Assembly (NCBI GenBank): GCA_963575745.1
Contig: CAUYUJ010011203.1
Coordinates: 368,111 to 432,110 of the forward strand
DNA: 64,000 nt
Direction of reading: 5' to 3'
Origin: Prorocentrum cordatum
Lineage: Eukaryota; Sar; Dinophyceae; Prorocentrales; Prorocentraceae
Shown: one piece after another, positions 23,339 through 32,735 of the stretch
Layout of the letters: every line of letters starts with the position of its first letter
How positions within the stretch are numbered: position 1 is the stretch's first letter
Made by a program: the position numbers and the translations under genes
Notes under the pieces: generated by a model
Database searches by the model: none
Seen by the model: the letters and a program-made list of their open reading frames with translations, nothing else
What the model was told of the DNA's origin: nothing

Positions 23339-24511
23339 TCAGCGCCGACTAGCGGCCTCCTCTCCTGGCTGCCCCCACTGGTGTTCCTGACACCACTGCG
23401 CCCACCGCTTCAGTCTGGCCTCGCGCGCCTTCATGGTCTGAGCTTTCCGTTCTGCGTCTCCTATCTTGGATTTTCTTGCTGCCTCCTTAGTCTTGTGGAT
23501 GGGCACTTTCCTTCCCCCTTCACGATATCGTCCCCACGGGGAAAGCGTCGGGAGCTCCTCACGGATATACGCGTCCAGCTGCTGCCACTGCGCCTCGCTC
23601 GGGAACCACTCCGGAGACGCATTCTGCCAGGTCTCCTTGAGTAAAGCCTTTCGCTCTGGAGTGGTCCGGCTCCATGCCAGCTGCGTGTCAGAAAACGTCC
23701 ATGTGGAGTCCCGCGAGTGCCACTCCTTGCACCTGTGCTGCGCCACATGCTTCAGCCGACTCCCGCCGTGCTTGGTCAGCCAGCGCCGGTGGCACTTCCC
23801 GCAAGTAATCTCGCATCCCTTCGCGGACTCGGACCCAGGGAGAACACGCATGGCAACGGCTCCAGCTTCCCGCAATTCTTGCCTGATGCGCTCCACGAGG
23901 GCCGCGCGCTTGCCGACCTGGCACGCCACCATACTGTCGTGCAACGCCTCCTTTCGTAGTCTGGCGAGGGGAACGTCTGGATGAGCACGTACCCAATGAC
24001 GAATTCGTGCCTCACGGACCACCCTCGCGGACAGCGTGGTCGGCAGGGCGTGGTCGCAGAGCTTGCATGTCCATGCTCTGCAGTCTGGCGGTATGCCAGG
24101 GAACGCATCCACCGCCTCGGAGGGACGGCCGAATCCCCCCCTGCGACCACTGACTCCTCCACTGCTGCTGCCTCCTCCTCCTCCTCCTCCTCTTCCTCCT
24201 CCTCCTCCTCCTCCTCCTCCTCCTCCTCTGCCTTGTGCCGTTGCTGCGCCTCCTGCTCCTCTACTGTTGTCGCCTCCTGCCGGCGCCTCCATCTCCGCAG
24301 CTGCACGGCGATGCATCCTCCTGTGATGCATCTTTTTCGTAGCCATCTGCATGAGGTCGCCTGCTCGCAGTATGACCTGGCACTGTGGGCACTCCCAGCG
24401 AAACGTATCCTTCGTCGCTCGCATCTTGGCCCTATAGTACCTCATGTACTGCCTGTCTGTCTCCTTGGTGCGCATGCCTTTGGGCACCTTCGTCCACGTA
24501 GGCGTGTGCAC
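23339..24511 (-). CDS. LINE ORF1: zinc-finger protein, 390 aa
   Basis: ORF1 proteins of LINEs bind the element RNA. This one lies 43 bp upstream of ORF2 on the same strand. It has three Cys2His2-like fingers: C41/C44 with H62-H67, C149/C152 with H172/H177, and C237/C240 with H255/H259. A Gly-rich linker (about 93-113) is encoded by a (TCC)n microsatellite on the plus strand, so this linker length is probably unstable. The C-terminal third is basic and Trp-rich (TWTFSDTQLAWSR, NASPEWFPSEAQW). No coiled coil or RRM of L1 type is seen. The start at 24511 is the first ATG after the short leader, and the frame stays open only slightly upstream. Confidence 0.8.
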   Translation of the reverse strand: MHTPTWTKVPKGMRTKETDRQYMRYYRAKMRATKDTFRWECPQCQVILRAGDLMQMATKKMHHRRMHRRAAAEMEAPAGGDNSRGAGGAATAQGRGGGGGGGGGGGRGGGGGGGSSSGGVSGRRGGFGRPSEAVDAFPGIPPDCRAWTCKLCDHALPTTLSARVVREARIRHWVRAHPDVPLARLRKEALHDSMVACQVGKRAALVERIRQELREAGAVAMRVLPGSESAKGCEITCGKCHRRWLTKHGGSRLKHVAQHRCKEWHSRDSTWTFSDTQLAWSRTTPERKALLKETWQNASPEWFPSEAQWQQLDAYIREELPTLSPWGRYREGGRKVPIHKTKEAARKSKIGDAERKAQTMKAREARLKRWAQWCQEHQWGQPGEEAASRR

Positions 24512-24740
24512 TGGGGCCTCCTCCTCCAGCTCGGCGAAATCCTCCGCGTGCCGCGTGCCCGCCGTCCTGGCGGTAGGCTGCCTCGCTGCTCTGGTGCCGC
24601 CCCCGAGGCTGGCCAGCCACGAGTCCGGCCTGGCCGCAGCGGCCGCTCTCTCAGCGCTCGCCTCCGTCTCGCGCCTCCTCCCTTGTCCTCGACCGCGGCC
24701 TCCGCGACCTCCAGCGCTCAGCGGTCCATTGCCGCTTGCG

Positions 24741-25664
24741 CTTCTTCTCGCCAGACCATCCGCGGACCCACTGCAGCGGGTCGAGGTCGTTGTAGCCAGC
24801 GTTGCAGTCGATCGGGCACGGGGACGTGGTGCTCATCGCCGTTGTCACCACCGGTACGACTGGCGCCGGCATTGTGCTGGGAGCGGCCGGGGTCGTCGGG
24901 CAGCCCTTGCCCTCGTGCAGGCAGCAGTACACCTTCTTTGGCACGTCCCAGGACACCACGTCGCCTTCGCCGCAATTAATCTTCTTTTCCGTGGTAGTGG
25001 GCGGCGGGGGCGGCGGGGGCGGCGGGGGCGGGGGCGGGGGCGGGGGCGGCGGCGGCGGGGGCGGAGGCGGAGCCTTGGTGGTGGTTGTCTTCTTCGTGGT
25101 CGTTGTGTCGGGCGGCGGGGTAGTCGTGATGATCACCGGGGTGGTGGTGGTGGTCGTCGTCGTGGTGGTCGTCGAGCCTGGTGAGATCGCGAAGAGGAGG
25201 AGTGGCAGCAGGAGGAGCGAAAGACCCAGAGGCACGAGGCAGATCAGGCAGAAGTTCGGGCCGCGACCAGGGATGCGGACTGCCCCGAACTCGCCGGCGC
25301 CCATGCCCACGTACTTGTAGGTGGTCTCCTGGACGTAGTCGCCCCCTGGGCCCACGTAGCTCAGGATCGTGCCGCCGCCGCCGCCGCAACCCGAGCCCTC
25401 GGCACAGGCCACGCCGCAGCCGGGGCCGCAGCCCATGCAGGCGCTGGTGCTCGCGCAACACGCCGTGCCGCAGTCCGCGCCACCAACACCGTACGCGCCG
25501 CGCGCACCGTACATGCCGCGCGCGCCGTACATGCCGCTGGCGCCGTGCACGCCGCTGGCGCCGTACACGCCGCTGGCGCCGTACATGCCGCTGGCGCCGT
25601 ACGCGCCGCCGAGGCCGCCCGCGCCGCCCGCGCCTCCGCCGAGGCCTCCGTAGCGGAACGACAT
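24741..25664 (-). CDS. Split host gene, 5' part: Gly/Tyr-rich, Cys-rich, TM, Thr/Pro stalk
   Basis: These 308 codons start at the ATG at 25664. Residues 1-60 are a Gly/Ala/Ser/Tyr-rich tail with a hexapeptide repeat (YGASGM, YGASGV, YGARGM). A Cys-rich patch covers 65-93. Next come YVQETTYKYVGMGAGEF (110-126) and one transmembrane segment of Leu/Ile (about 138-160). A Thr-rich stalk with Pro runs (165-230) follows. The first cysteine module is INCGEGDVVSWDVPKKVYCC-LHEGKGC, followed by a second that begins DCNAGYNDLDP and stops at GWSGEKK, where the LINE follows. Proteins of this layout are common in dinoflagellates. The topology suggests a cytoplasmic N-terminus and an external or luminal Cys-module domain. 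Function is unknown. A spliced-leader relic lies 60 bp upstream. The Pro run is a (GGC/GGG)n microsatellite at 24997-25075. Confidence 0.75.
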
Positions 25665-25723
25665 GGCGCCACGCGGCGCTGAGGAGCTGCTCGCCAGTGG
25701 GAGGAGGACTCCCTGCAGGAAGC

Positions 25724-25739
25724 CTTGGGCCAAAATGGC
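25724..25739 (-). promoter_or_regulatory. Relic of the dinoflagellate spliced leader in a 5' UTR
   Basis: Minus-strand GCCATTTTGGCCCAAG matches the last 16 nt of the dinoflagellate spliced leader (GCCATTTTGGCTCAAG) at 15 of 16 positions. It lies 60 bp upstream of the ATG at 25664, in the sense orientation of that gene. Such relics arise when a trans-spliced mRNA is reverse transcribed back into the genome. Confidence 0.7.
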
Positions 25740-25955
25740 GGAAGTGGGTCGGTCAGCCCTGAGCGATCGAGGCTTTCGTGGGACTGACGTGGGCCAACTG
25801 GCCTCGGGCAGCACGTCGCGCTGGCTTTCTTCCTCTTCCCAGCGCAGCCTGCACGGCCGCGAGCACCCTGCGCGGGCAGAGGAGCGGGCCACGGCGCCTC
25901 GGTCAGGCCCGCAGGCGCAGAGCTTGCGCAGCTCGTGTTAGAGGAAAGGGAGCTA

Positions 25956-25957
25956 CG

Positions 25958-26032
<75 letters not shown>

Positions 26033-26066
26033 GCACACACACAGACACACACACACACACACACAC
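25956..26066. repeat. (AC)n microsatellite
   Basis: Near-pure AC dinucleotide repeats with GC and AGAC interruptions. Confidence 0.97.
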
Positions 26067-26088
26067 CGATTCTGGCCAGCATCCTGAG

Positions 26089-26151
26089 CCCAGGATCGGT
26101 GCATACGCCCTCCTACCTTGGCCGGGAAGGTATATATGCACCGATCCTGGG
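26089..26151. repeat. Perfect 17-bp inverted repeat (hairpin)
   Basis: CCCAGGATCGGTGCATA at 26089-26105 is the exact reverse complement of 26135-26151, with a 29-nt loop. A third, diverged half-copy (GCCAGGATTGGTGCATG) follows at about 26167. Confidence 0.85.
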
Positions 26152-26604
26152 TCAAAGGTAAGCCTTGCCAGGATTGGTGCATGTGCACAGTTCTCTTCGC
26201 CCGATCGTGTGGCCTGGTGGGCTTTCCAGCAGCGGGGACCGTTCGATACGTTCTGGCCGAGTCCGCGCCACCGACTGCGTTCGGCCCTGAGCGCCCGCGC
26301 TGGCACTGCAGCGGCGTCGGCACGTCGCGAGCCTGCCGTCGCAGGTCGGACGCTTCGACCGAGGGATCCCGAGAGGGTTGGCAGTGACATGGGATCGGCG
26401 CACGCTGTATCTCTCAGCTCTTCGATCCAGCTGCTGTGCCGGCGCAACTGTCTCGATGGACGGCGGTGTGCCGATCGAGCGCGAGGGAAAGACGGCAGCG
26501 GTGCTTTCGCCGTCGCGACCACATGCCCTCACGAGGGGCCGAGACGCTCCTGCCCGACGTGGCGGGCAGGGCGGGTGGAGGGTCGGGCAGAGGGGGGCCT
26601 CCTC
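26152..26604. other. Intergenic
   Basis: Unique-looking sequence with overlapping frames on both strands. No gene could be supported. Confidence 0.45.
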
Positions 26605-26656
26605 CTTCTCCTCCTCCTCCTCCTCCTGCTCCTCCTCCTCCTCCTCCTCCTCCTCG
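26605..26656. repeat. Short (TCC)n tract
   Basis: CTCCTCCTC run with one TGC interruption. Confidence 0.9.
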
Positions 26657-27180
26657 CGGAGCTCGCGCGCGGCCATCCAAGGTGTCTGGGGGCCAAAAGG
26701 ACCCGCAAAGGGCCATGGGGTCACCCTGTGGCCTCTTGGGGCGATAGCTGAACCACCTTGGGCCCTCTTGACCTCTCCAGGGACCAGGTTGGGGCGCTTG
26801 TCGGCCATCTGAGAGCTGTCGTTTCGCCTTGGCGCTCCCTTGGGCCACGCTGTGTTCCTTGCATTGGGGGCTATAACGTTGCCCTTGGAGCCTCTCTTTG
26901 GCTCCTCCAGGGTCCTCTTGGAACTATCGTGAAGCGAGAAGGTGGGCCGTGGGGCGGGGCGCGGGGTGAATCGCGGGTGGGTCGCAGGGCGGGGCCAAAA
27001 CAACGGCCCACCGCGGAAGCCCACGACAACCAGACCCAGAGACAGAACAAAACCGCTCGACCCCCTCACTCTGATACGCATGTGCAAGGCTGCTGCAAAC
27101 TGAATATGCCGACCTCCGTGTGCCAGACGTGAGAAGACGTGTAAGATTATTGTTTGTTCCACTCCTCGGCGGCGAGCGAG
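26657..27180. other. Intergenic
   Basis: No gene recognised. CTCTTGG/CCTTGGAGCC words at 26700-26930 resemble the reverse complement of the GGCCCAAGAGG arrays. Confidence 0.45.
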
Positions 27181-27189
27181 GCGGGGAGG

Positions 27190-27400
27190 CGAAAAGGCAA
27201 AGGCCCCCTCAGAAGACGGCGGGCCTTCTCAGAAGGCCAGAAGGCCTCGGGCCTTCTGAGGCTTCGGGCGTCTTCGGGGAAGGCTCAGAAGACTTCTCGA
27301 AAGGCTGGGGGACTCCCGAGCCTTCTGAACATGCTCGCCCCTTCGCACTTCCCCCCTGGGCTCGCCGCCGACTTCCACTTCCCCCTCCCCAGGGGGTCCA
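27190..27400. repeat. CTTCT-N-AGAAG cluster plus GC module
   Basis: Repeated AGAAGGC/CCTTCTGAG words at 27210-27330. CTTCCCCCCTGGGCTCGCCGCCG follows at 27347-27370, as next to the cluster at 32.74-32.9 kb. Confidence 0.75.
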
Positions 27401-28000
27401 GCATGTCTTCGGAGGGCGGGGCGGGGGAGGGACGAGCTCTCAGGGCGCGCCCCCTGGACCCTCCCCGAGCGGAGCCTCGGGATCCAAAACCGCAGTCGTC
27501 CGCGGGGTGCCCGCAAAAGGTGCCCTCCAAGACGCCGGGCCTCCCAAGAATTACTCCCGAGAGGCCAACACGCTTCGAGCATGTGGCGGCGGCTCCGAAG
27601 GGTGTGGTCTGCAAAGGGTGTGGTTTGCAACCGGCACCCGGAGGGGGGGCACCCCTTGGGCGCAGGCGAAGACCTCGACAGATCTCTTCGCTGCGCCATG
27701 AGGAGGCCCGACGAGGACAGCGTCGTGCTTCCCAGGACCCGACGGAGCCGATCGCAAACCACACCATGGCGTGAACATACAGTTTGTAGTCGCTGAATGT
27801 AAAGAAGTAGTTGGTTGGAAAGTGCCTTCTCGCCTATCTGTTTCCAATGGGCTTCTGGAGCCTCAAGCTGGCTCCTGGCTCCAAGATCTGCCAGAGAAGT
27901 GCCGAGAGAGGGCCCAAGAGCAGAACTGTCGGGCTCCAGACAGGGGGCACATGTAAGGACCCCCTGCTTGGACAGGTGGAATCCAGGACGGCCCTAAGAG
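27401..28000. other. Intergenic
   Basis: Frames are open on both strands but none shows domain-like content. A GTGTGGTCTGCAAAGGGTGTGG direct repeat lies at about 27600-27625. Confidence 0.45.
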
Positions 28001-28085
28001 GCCCAAAAAAGCCTCGAAACGCTTTGAAATGGTGCCAAGCGGACCCCGAGAGATATCCAAGAGAACGCCAAGAGGCTCCTAGGAG
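28000..28085. repeat. Short GGCCCAAGAGG-type array
   Basis: CCTAAGAGGCCC, GCCAAGAGGCTCC words as in the other arrays. Confidence 0.6.
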
Positions 28086-28565
28086 TCTCTGACTTGAGCA
28101 TGTATGACCTGTCTTGTGTCGTTGTCTGCTTATCTGCGTCCCTTCTCTCCGCTCTTCGCCTGGGCAGTTCTTTTAGATGGGCTGCGGGGGATACGAGAAT
28201 CGTCCAGACTTGCACCGCATGTCGAGGGTCGGCGGAATTGCGTAAGCCTCTTGGGCCTAGCCTGTTTGCACGGCAAAAACGGCAATAGAAAACGATGCGA
28301 AGGCCACCACACCGCAATCGATGCGCAACCTACAACATTGGAAAACTCTGTGTGACCCATCACTAGTAACATAGATGTGCAAGACCGCCACCAAAGGAAT
28401 CAGCTTATGCTGCGACCCATATTGAATATGAGAGGCCTCAAGAACACCAAAAACAGCATCAAGACGGCCCAAGACGCGCTCCAAGAGGACCCTCAAGAGT
28501 GTCTCACGGGGACAAGCGCATGGATGTTTCTGTAATGCTCGATCGGCTATCGCAATCTCGTTGCT
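28086..28565. other. Intergenic
   Basis: Lower-GC unique sequence. No gene recognised. A short CCAAGA-type run lies at 28430-28500. Confidence 0.4.
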
Positions 28566-28905
28566 TCATGCCCATGAGAGATACAAAACGGCACACCGCC
28601 AAACTAGCATTACGGGAAGTATGTCTTCGCTGGCGAGCGATCTGTATGCCAGCCCCGTGCCAAATCTCGATAGCGCAGTGAGGGTAGCCGGCGGTGCACC
28701 AAAAGCGCCGTCGCCCAAATGAAGATCACCCATTCGATATGTCGCATCCAGTGAAGCTTGAGGCGGCACCTTCGCCAAATAATAGTTTGCGGTAGTCAAG
28801 AACTTGACAGTGGGAGCCTTGGTGACTGATGTTGTTGTGACGCGGTACAAAGAATCATTGAACAACAACCCTTGGGGCATCACCAACAATTGCTGCTCTG
28901 GGTCG
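28566..28905 (-). CDS. Possible exon or gene fragment, hypothetical
   Basis: The downstream part of an open minus-strand frame (about 110 codons, stop at 28566) reads like real protein: QQLLVMPQGLLFNDSLYRV, then KFLTTANYYLAKVPPQ, then TYRMGDLHLGDGAFG. The composition is balanced, hydrophobic residues are spaced, and the GC content is lower than in the surrounding arrays. Upstream of about 28905 the frame enters the GGCCCAAGAGG array and is no longer credible, so the 5' boundary would be a splice site or truncation. The family is not recognised. It may be a fragment of a captured transcript. Confidence 0.25.
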
Positions 28906-29340
28906 TCTTGGGGGTCCTGCCAAGGCCTTTGTGGGCCCTTGCCAGGCGCTTCGAACCGTCCTGGGGGGCTCTTTGGACCAGCTGGGGAGCTCTGGCCATC
29001 TTGAGGCCATCTTCGGGCCCTCTGGGACCCCGTTAAGGGCGTCTTGGAGCGTTCGTGGGGCTCTCTCTGGAGCCTCTTGGGGTCTTTTTGGGCCCTTCTT
29101 GGGAATGTATTGGACCATTTTCGGTCGCTGTTGGGGGCCTTTTGGGCCACCTTGGGGCAATAGTTCGAGCCTTCGGGGCAGTCCTGAGCCGTCTCACACC
29201 TGAGAAAACGAGAACCCTACAAACCCGCAAATTCTGACGGGGGGGTCAAGGGCCTCTTTGACCGCGTCGGGGCCCTATTGGACCGCCTTGAGGCCTTCTT
29301 AGGCCATCTTGGATTGCAGCCATAAGCCCTCTTGGAGCGC
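28900..29340. repeat. GGCCCTCTTGG array (reverse orientation)
   Basis: CTCTTGGGGTC, TTGGGCC and CTTGGAGC words, the reverse complement of the GGCCCAAGAGG family. Confidence 0.7.
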
Positions 29341-29398
29341 TCTAGGACTACAACATTTTAGTTCCTGCGATCCTGTGCAACGTCCACCGCCCCGCTAA

Positions 29399-29690
29399 CT
29401 AACGATCAAAACCAAATGCGCACCAAATTCCAGCGTTGCTGATATAACGACCAAAACTCTGGGATCCACCACCGTGCCCCCTGGCAAGTTGAGGCGTGCT
29501 AGTGTTGTCTGGCACGGTTATTGATGTCTTCTGCGGGACCCCCGCCCATTCGCATTTCGCCGCATGAACTGGCCCACCGCCCCCCATTCCGACGCCAGAT
29601 TCCCTGTCCAGAATGCGACAAACTTCGCACTCCCGAGGCCACTGACCCTCGTAAAATAAGACATGCTCGCGTTCCCGAAGCCAAGATGCC
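29399..29690 (-). CDS. Possible exon or gene fragment, hypothetical
   Basis: The last ~75 codons of an open minus-strand frame (stop at 29399) include VPQKTSITVPDNTSTPQLA and SFGRYISNAGIWCAFGFDR, which have a non-repetitive protein-like composition. It sits between two arrays, as does the similar island at 28566-28905 about 500 bp away on the same strand. The two could be pieces of one broken gene. No family is recognised and the start is unknown. Confidence 0.18.
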
Positions 29691-30115
29691 TCCAAAACGG
29701 CCCAAGATGACTCCGAGACGTTCCACTGTGACCTCAAGAAGGCCGGAAATGGCCTCAAGACGGCCCAAGGGGCCTTCGAGAAGTCCGAACAGAGCTCCAA
29801 GAGCACTCCCACGAGGGCCCTCGAGAGCAAAGCATCATTGATGTCCCGCTAACATTTGAAGGATTCGGGCGTTTCTGCATTTTGGGGTTCCCGACGCTCC
29901 AGGATGGCCCAAGAGCCAAGAGACACCCAAGAGAATCCCAAGACGGCGGAAGAGACCCCACGGAGACCCTCAAGACGGCCCGTGAGGCGCCCAAGACTGC
30001 CCAAAAGGGCCCCAAAACGGCCCCAAGAGAAGCTCAAGAGGGTGCAAAATCGACCCAAGAGGGGCCCCCGGGGGGTCCAAAGACTGCCTAACAGGAGGCC
30101 AATATAGCCGCAGCA
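29690..30115. repeat. GGCCCAAGAGG array with TTCGGGCGTTTC leader
   Basis: The array is split by a non-repeat leader TTTGAAGGATTCGGGCGTTT + GGGTTCCCGACGCTCC (about 29847-29902). Almost the same leader occurs at 61745-61795 before another array, so arrays and leader move or duplicate together. Confidence 0.75.
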
Positions 30116-30199
30116 CGGCCCAAACGAGTTCCATGAGGGCTCCCCAACGAATGTAGACGAAACGTGTCACGCGTGGCGGCCTTCCGTTTCCTCATCCAC

Positions 30200-31380
30200 C
30201 GTTTTCTCTTCCTCCTCCTTCTCCTCATCATCACCATCACCATCATCACAACAAGCATCACCATCACCACCATCATCATCGCCATCATCGTCACCATCAC
30301 AACCACTATCAGTATCACCATCACCACCACCATCACCATCAGCACCATCATCATCAACAGCATCAGCATGGCCATCAGCATCGCCATCACCAGCGTCATC
30401 ATCAGCATCACCACCAGAATCCCCATCAGCATCAACAGATTATTCTGCATCATCACAATCATCCTCAGCATCATGAGCATCATATTAAGCATCATCATCA
30501 GCAGCAGCATCAGCGCCACCAAAACCACCTCATCTACCACCGTCATCATCATCATCACCACCACCATCAGCATCACCACCACCACCAGCATCATCAATAC
30601 CACCATCCGCATCATCATCAGCATCAGCATCAGCAGCAGCATCATCGTCGTCACCCGTAGCTGCATCCGCACCAGCATCAGCCTCAGCATCATCGACAGC
30701 ATTATCATCAGCAACATCAGCAGCAGCAGCAGCAGCATCCTCGTCATCATTATCCGCATCACCAGCACCAGCGGAAACAACATTCTCATCATCATCATCA
30801 TCATTATCATTACCAGCAGCAACATCACCACCACCATCATCATCCTCATCACCATCATCATCATCATCATCAGCAGCATCAGCATCGCATCAGCATCACC
30901 ATCGCCATCACATCAGCAGCATCAGCATCAGCATCAGCATCATCAGCATCAGCATCAGCATCATCGCCATCATTGCCGCCGCCGTCATCATCAGCATCAG
31001 CATCAGCATCATCATCAGCATCATCAGCACCATAATCGTCACCATCACAATCATCATCTCCATCATCATCAGCATCAGCATCGTTATCATCAGCAGCATC
31101 ATCATCGTAATCGTCATCATCACCCTCAGCAGCATCATCATCATTATCAGCCTCATCGTCGCCATCGTCACCGTAGTCACCGTCAGCAGATCCGCCATCG
31201 TCAGCACCAGTATCAGTCTATTCATCACCAGCACCATCATCGTCCTCGTCCTCATCTTCTCCGTCAGCACCAGCCTCAGCATAGCTGCCATCATCAACAT
31301 CATGAGCATCATCGTCCTTATCATCGTCGTCATCATCACCACCACCACCACCAGTCATCATCACGGTCACCACCACCATC
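30200..31380. repeat. (TCC) then long imperfect (ATC)/(CAG)/(CAC) microsatellite
   Basis: A TCC run at 30203-30225 switches to ATC/CACCAT/CAGCAT repeats up to about 31380. A 550-codon plus-strand frame and Met-rich minus frames are translations of it. Confidence 0.95.
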
Positions 31381-31680
31381 AACATCCTGGAACCCCCGAG
31401 CCTGGGGACTCGAGGTGCCACGAGGGCCACGGGCAGCAAGCAAGCAGCGCAAAACTGCTGATACTATCTCTTGGGACGGATTTGAACCCTGGTCCTGGCA
31501 GCCATGCTGCCAGCTCCCGGTGCAAGTGCCACGCGGGACGGCCTCCCGTCTCCCCCTCGAACCTATCGCCACCCCGAGTGCTGGGCAATGCACGGTGGCG
31601 GGACGTGCCGCAGGCAGCTTGTATGTACGGAGGCGGGCGTCCGTCCTCAATAAAGGTGAGTCCGAACAGCCGCATCGGGG
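31381..31680. other. Intergenic; possible tRNA-derived fragment on the minus strand
   Basis: Minus-strand GGGTTCAAATCC at about 31482-31493 fits a polymerase III B box (GTTCAAATC). No acceptor or anticodon stem could be fitted, so it may be the remnant of a tRNA-derived SINE rather than a tRNA gene. Confidence 0.25.
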
Positions 31681-31857
31681 TATCCTCAGGTCGGGCGTTT
31701 CCCCCTGCAGGCGGTTTGTGGAGGAAAATTCAAAAATTGTCAAAAGTACTCCAACATGCTCTAAAATACCTAAAAATCAAAATCGCCCCCAGACTATCTT
31801 TGTAGACTACGTTTGAATATTCCCCCTGTAGACGGACATGCCCAACTGAAGGGTGTC
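31681..31857. mobile_element. MITE-like element, copy 2
   Basis: The left end is TATCCTCAGGTCGGGCGTTT + CCCCCTGCAGG. The right end (read reversed) is GACACCCTTCAGTTGGGCAT + GTCCGTCTACAGG. The AT-rich interior contains TTTGAATATTCCCCCTGTAG as in copies 1 and 3. This is the most diverged copy. Confidence 0.8.
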
Positions 31858-32239
31858 CCAGTATCCCCGAGTTCCCCTCCTTTCCTAAGCGACCACTTTT
31901 TGGGAGGGACCTCAGGGAGGGGGGAGCGAGAAAGCGCCTACGACCAAACGAGGGGGCGTCCTCGAGCGGGCGCGAGAGCAGGTTCGACGCCGACGCCAGG
32001 CCACCCCTCAAGTTGCCCTTTGGTTTTCAGCGAGTTCCTCGGCTCTCTTGCGGACGTGCGGGACGAGTCGGGCACTCCCAAAACGCTCTCGATGGGGCGC
32101 AGCCGTTGAAGGCGTTCCGAGCCCTGGAAAGCCGACGAGAACATGCGAACCGCCCGAAAACATCGAACAACGGCCAGCGACGCCGGTGACCTCACTGGCG
32201 TCGGCATCGCCAGCCACGAGCTCGCTTCTTTGTTATTCG
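31858..32239. other. Intergenic
   Basis: No gene recognised. Overlapping frames on both strands lack domains. Confidence 0.45.
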
Positions 32240-32412
32240 CGATCACGCCCGTAACTGCCACCGCCCCCCGCCTCCCCCCTTTCCCCTTGGCTGCGTCAGA
32301 GCACCGCCTGGGAATCCGCCACTCGTACCCATTCCCAGGCGCTGGCGCGAATCGTGCCGTAACCCGCCCCCCCCCTGGTCACGCCCGTTCTCGCCAGGGG
32401 ATCAGACGCACG
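32240..32412. repeat. Hairpin-bearing dispersed repeat, copy C
   Basis: Homologous to 15709-15915. CGCCTGGGAAT (32312-32322) pairs with ATTCCCAGGCG (32331-32341) around CCGCCACT. CTGGTCACGCCCGTTCTCGC + CAGGGGAT follows at about 32378-32402. Confidence 0.75.
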
Positions 32413-32735
32413 ATCTCCAGCCACGCGGTGGGCGGCGGCGGCGCCGCCGCCGCCACAGCCAGCCACGCCCGCCGCAGGCGCGACAGGCCGGCGACCTCGC
32501 CTGCGCAGGCGTCGCGTCGGGCGGCGCCGCCGACAGCAGCGCCGGTCGGCGGCGGCGGCGGCGGCGGCGACGCCTCTGCCGCCTCTGCTCCCAAGAGCGC
32601 GGCGTGCTGGCGCAGCTCCTGGGGAGGGGGGGCGGCTCGGCTCGCGGCCGCGCCTCGGCACCAGAGGGTCGGGGGAGCGGAACGGTGGGACGGGGTCGGC
32701 GGCGAGCCTGGGGGGACGAGAGAGCAGGGGCGGGC
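32413..32735. other. (GGC)-rich intergenic sequence
   Basis: GGCGGC runs at 32430-32450 and 32545-32575. No gene. Confidence 0.5.

Larger units (their letters stand above)
19239..24720 (-). mobile_element. APE-type non-LTR retrotransposon (LINE), apparently intact
   Basis: A two-ORF LINE lies on the minus strand inside a host gene. ORF1 has three zinc fingers and ORF2 is an AP-endonuclease/reverse transcriptase, separated by 43 bp. Both frames are uninterrupted and the catalytic motifs are present, which suggests a young copy. The 5' leader is about 210 bp. The 3' untranslated region is nearly absent and there is no poly(A). A 7-bp direct repeat GCGCTCA (plus strand 19239-19245 and 24714-24720) is a weak candidate target-site duplication. 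If it is real, the ORF2 stop lies within it. Both element boundaries are therefore approximate. Confidence 0.8.

Noticed and set aside
24714-24749. Reading straight from GWSGEKK into KRKRQWTAER as native C-terminus of the membrane protein
   Set aside because: Family spacing requires CC-x5-GC soon after WS; the basic tail is LINE leader or intron read-through.
19239-24979. Plus-strand frames opposite the LINE (up to 526 codons)
   Set aside because: Ser/Arg/Pro-rich antisense shadows of the LINE ORFs, whose motifs are on the minus strand.
31420-31520. Possible tRNA gene on the minus strand
   Set aside because: Only a B-box-like GGTTCAAATCC is present; T-stem, anticodon arm and acceptor stem do not pair.
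30164-31816. 550-codon plus-strand frame
   Set aside because: Ile/Thr/Ser then His/Gln-rich translation of (ATC)/(CAG)/(CAC) repeats.
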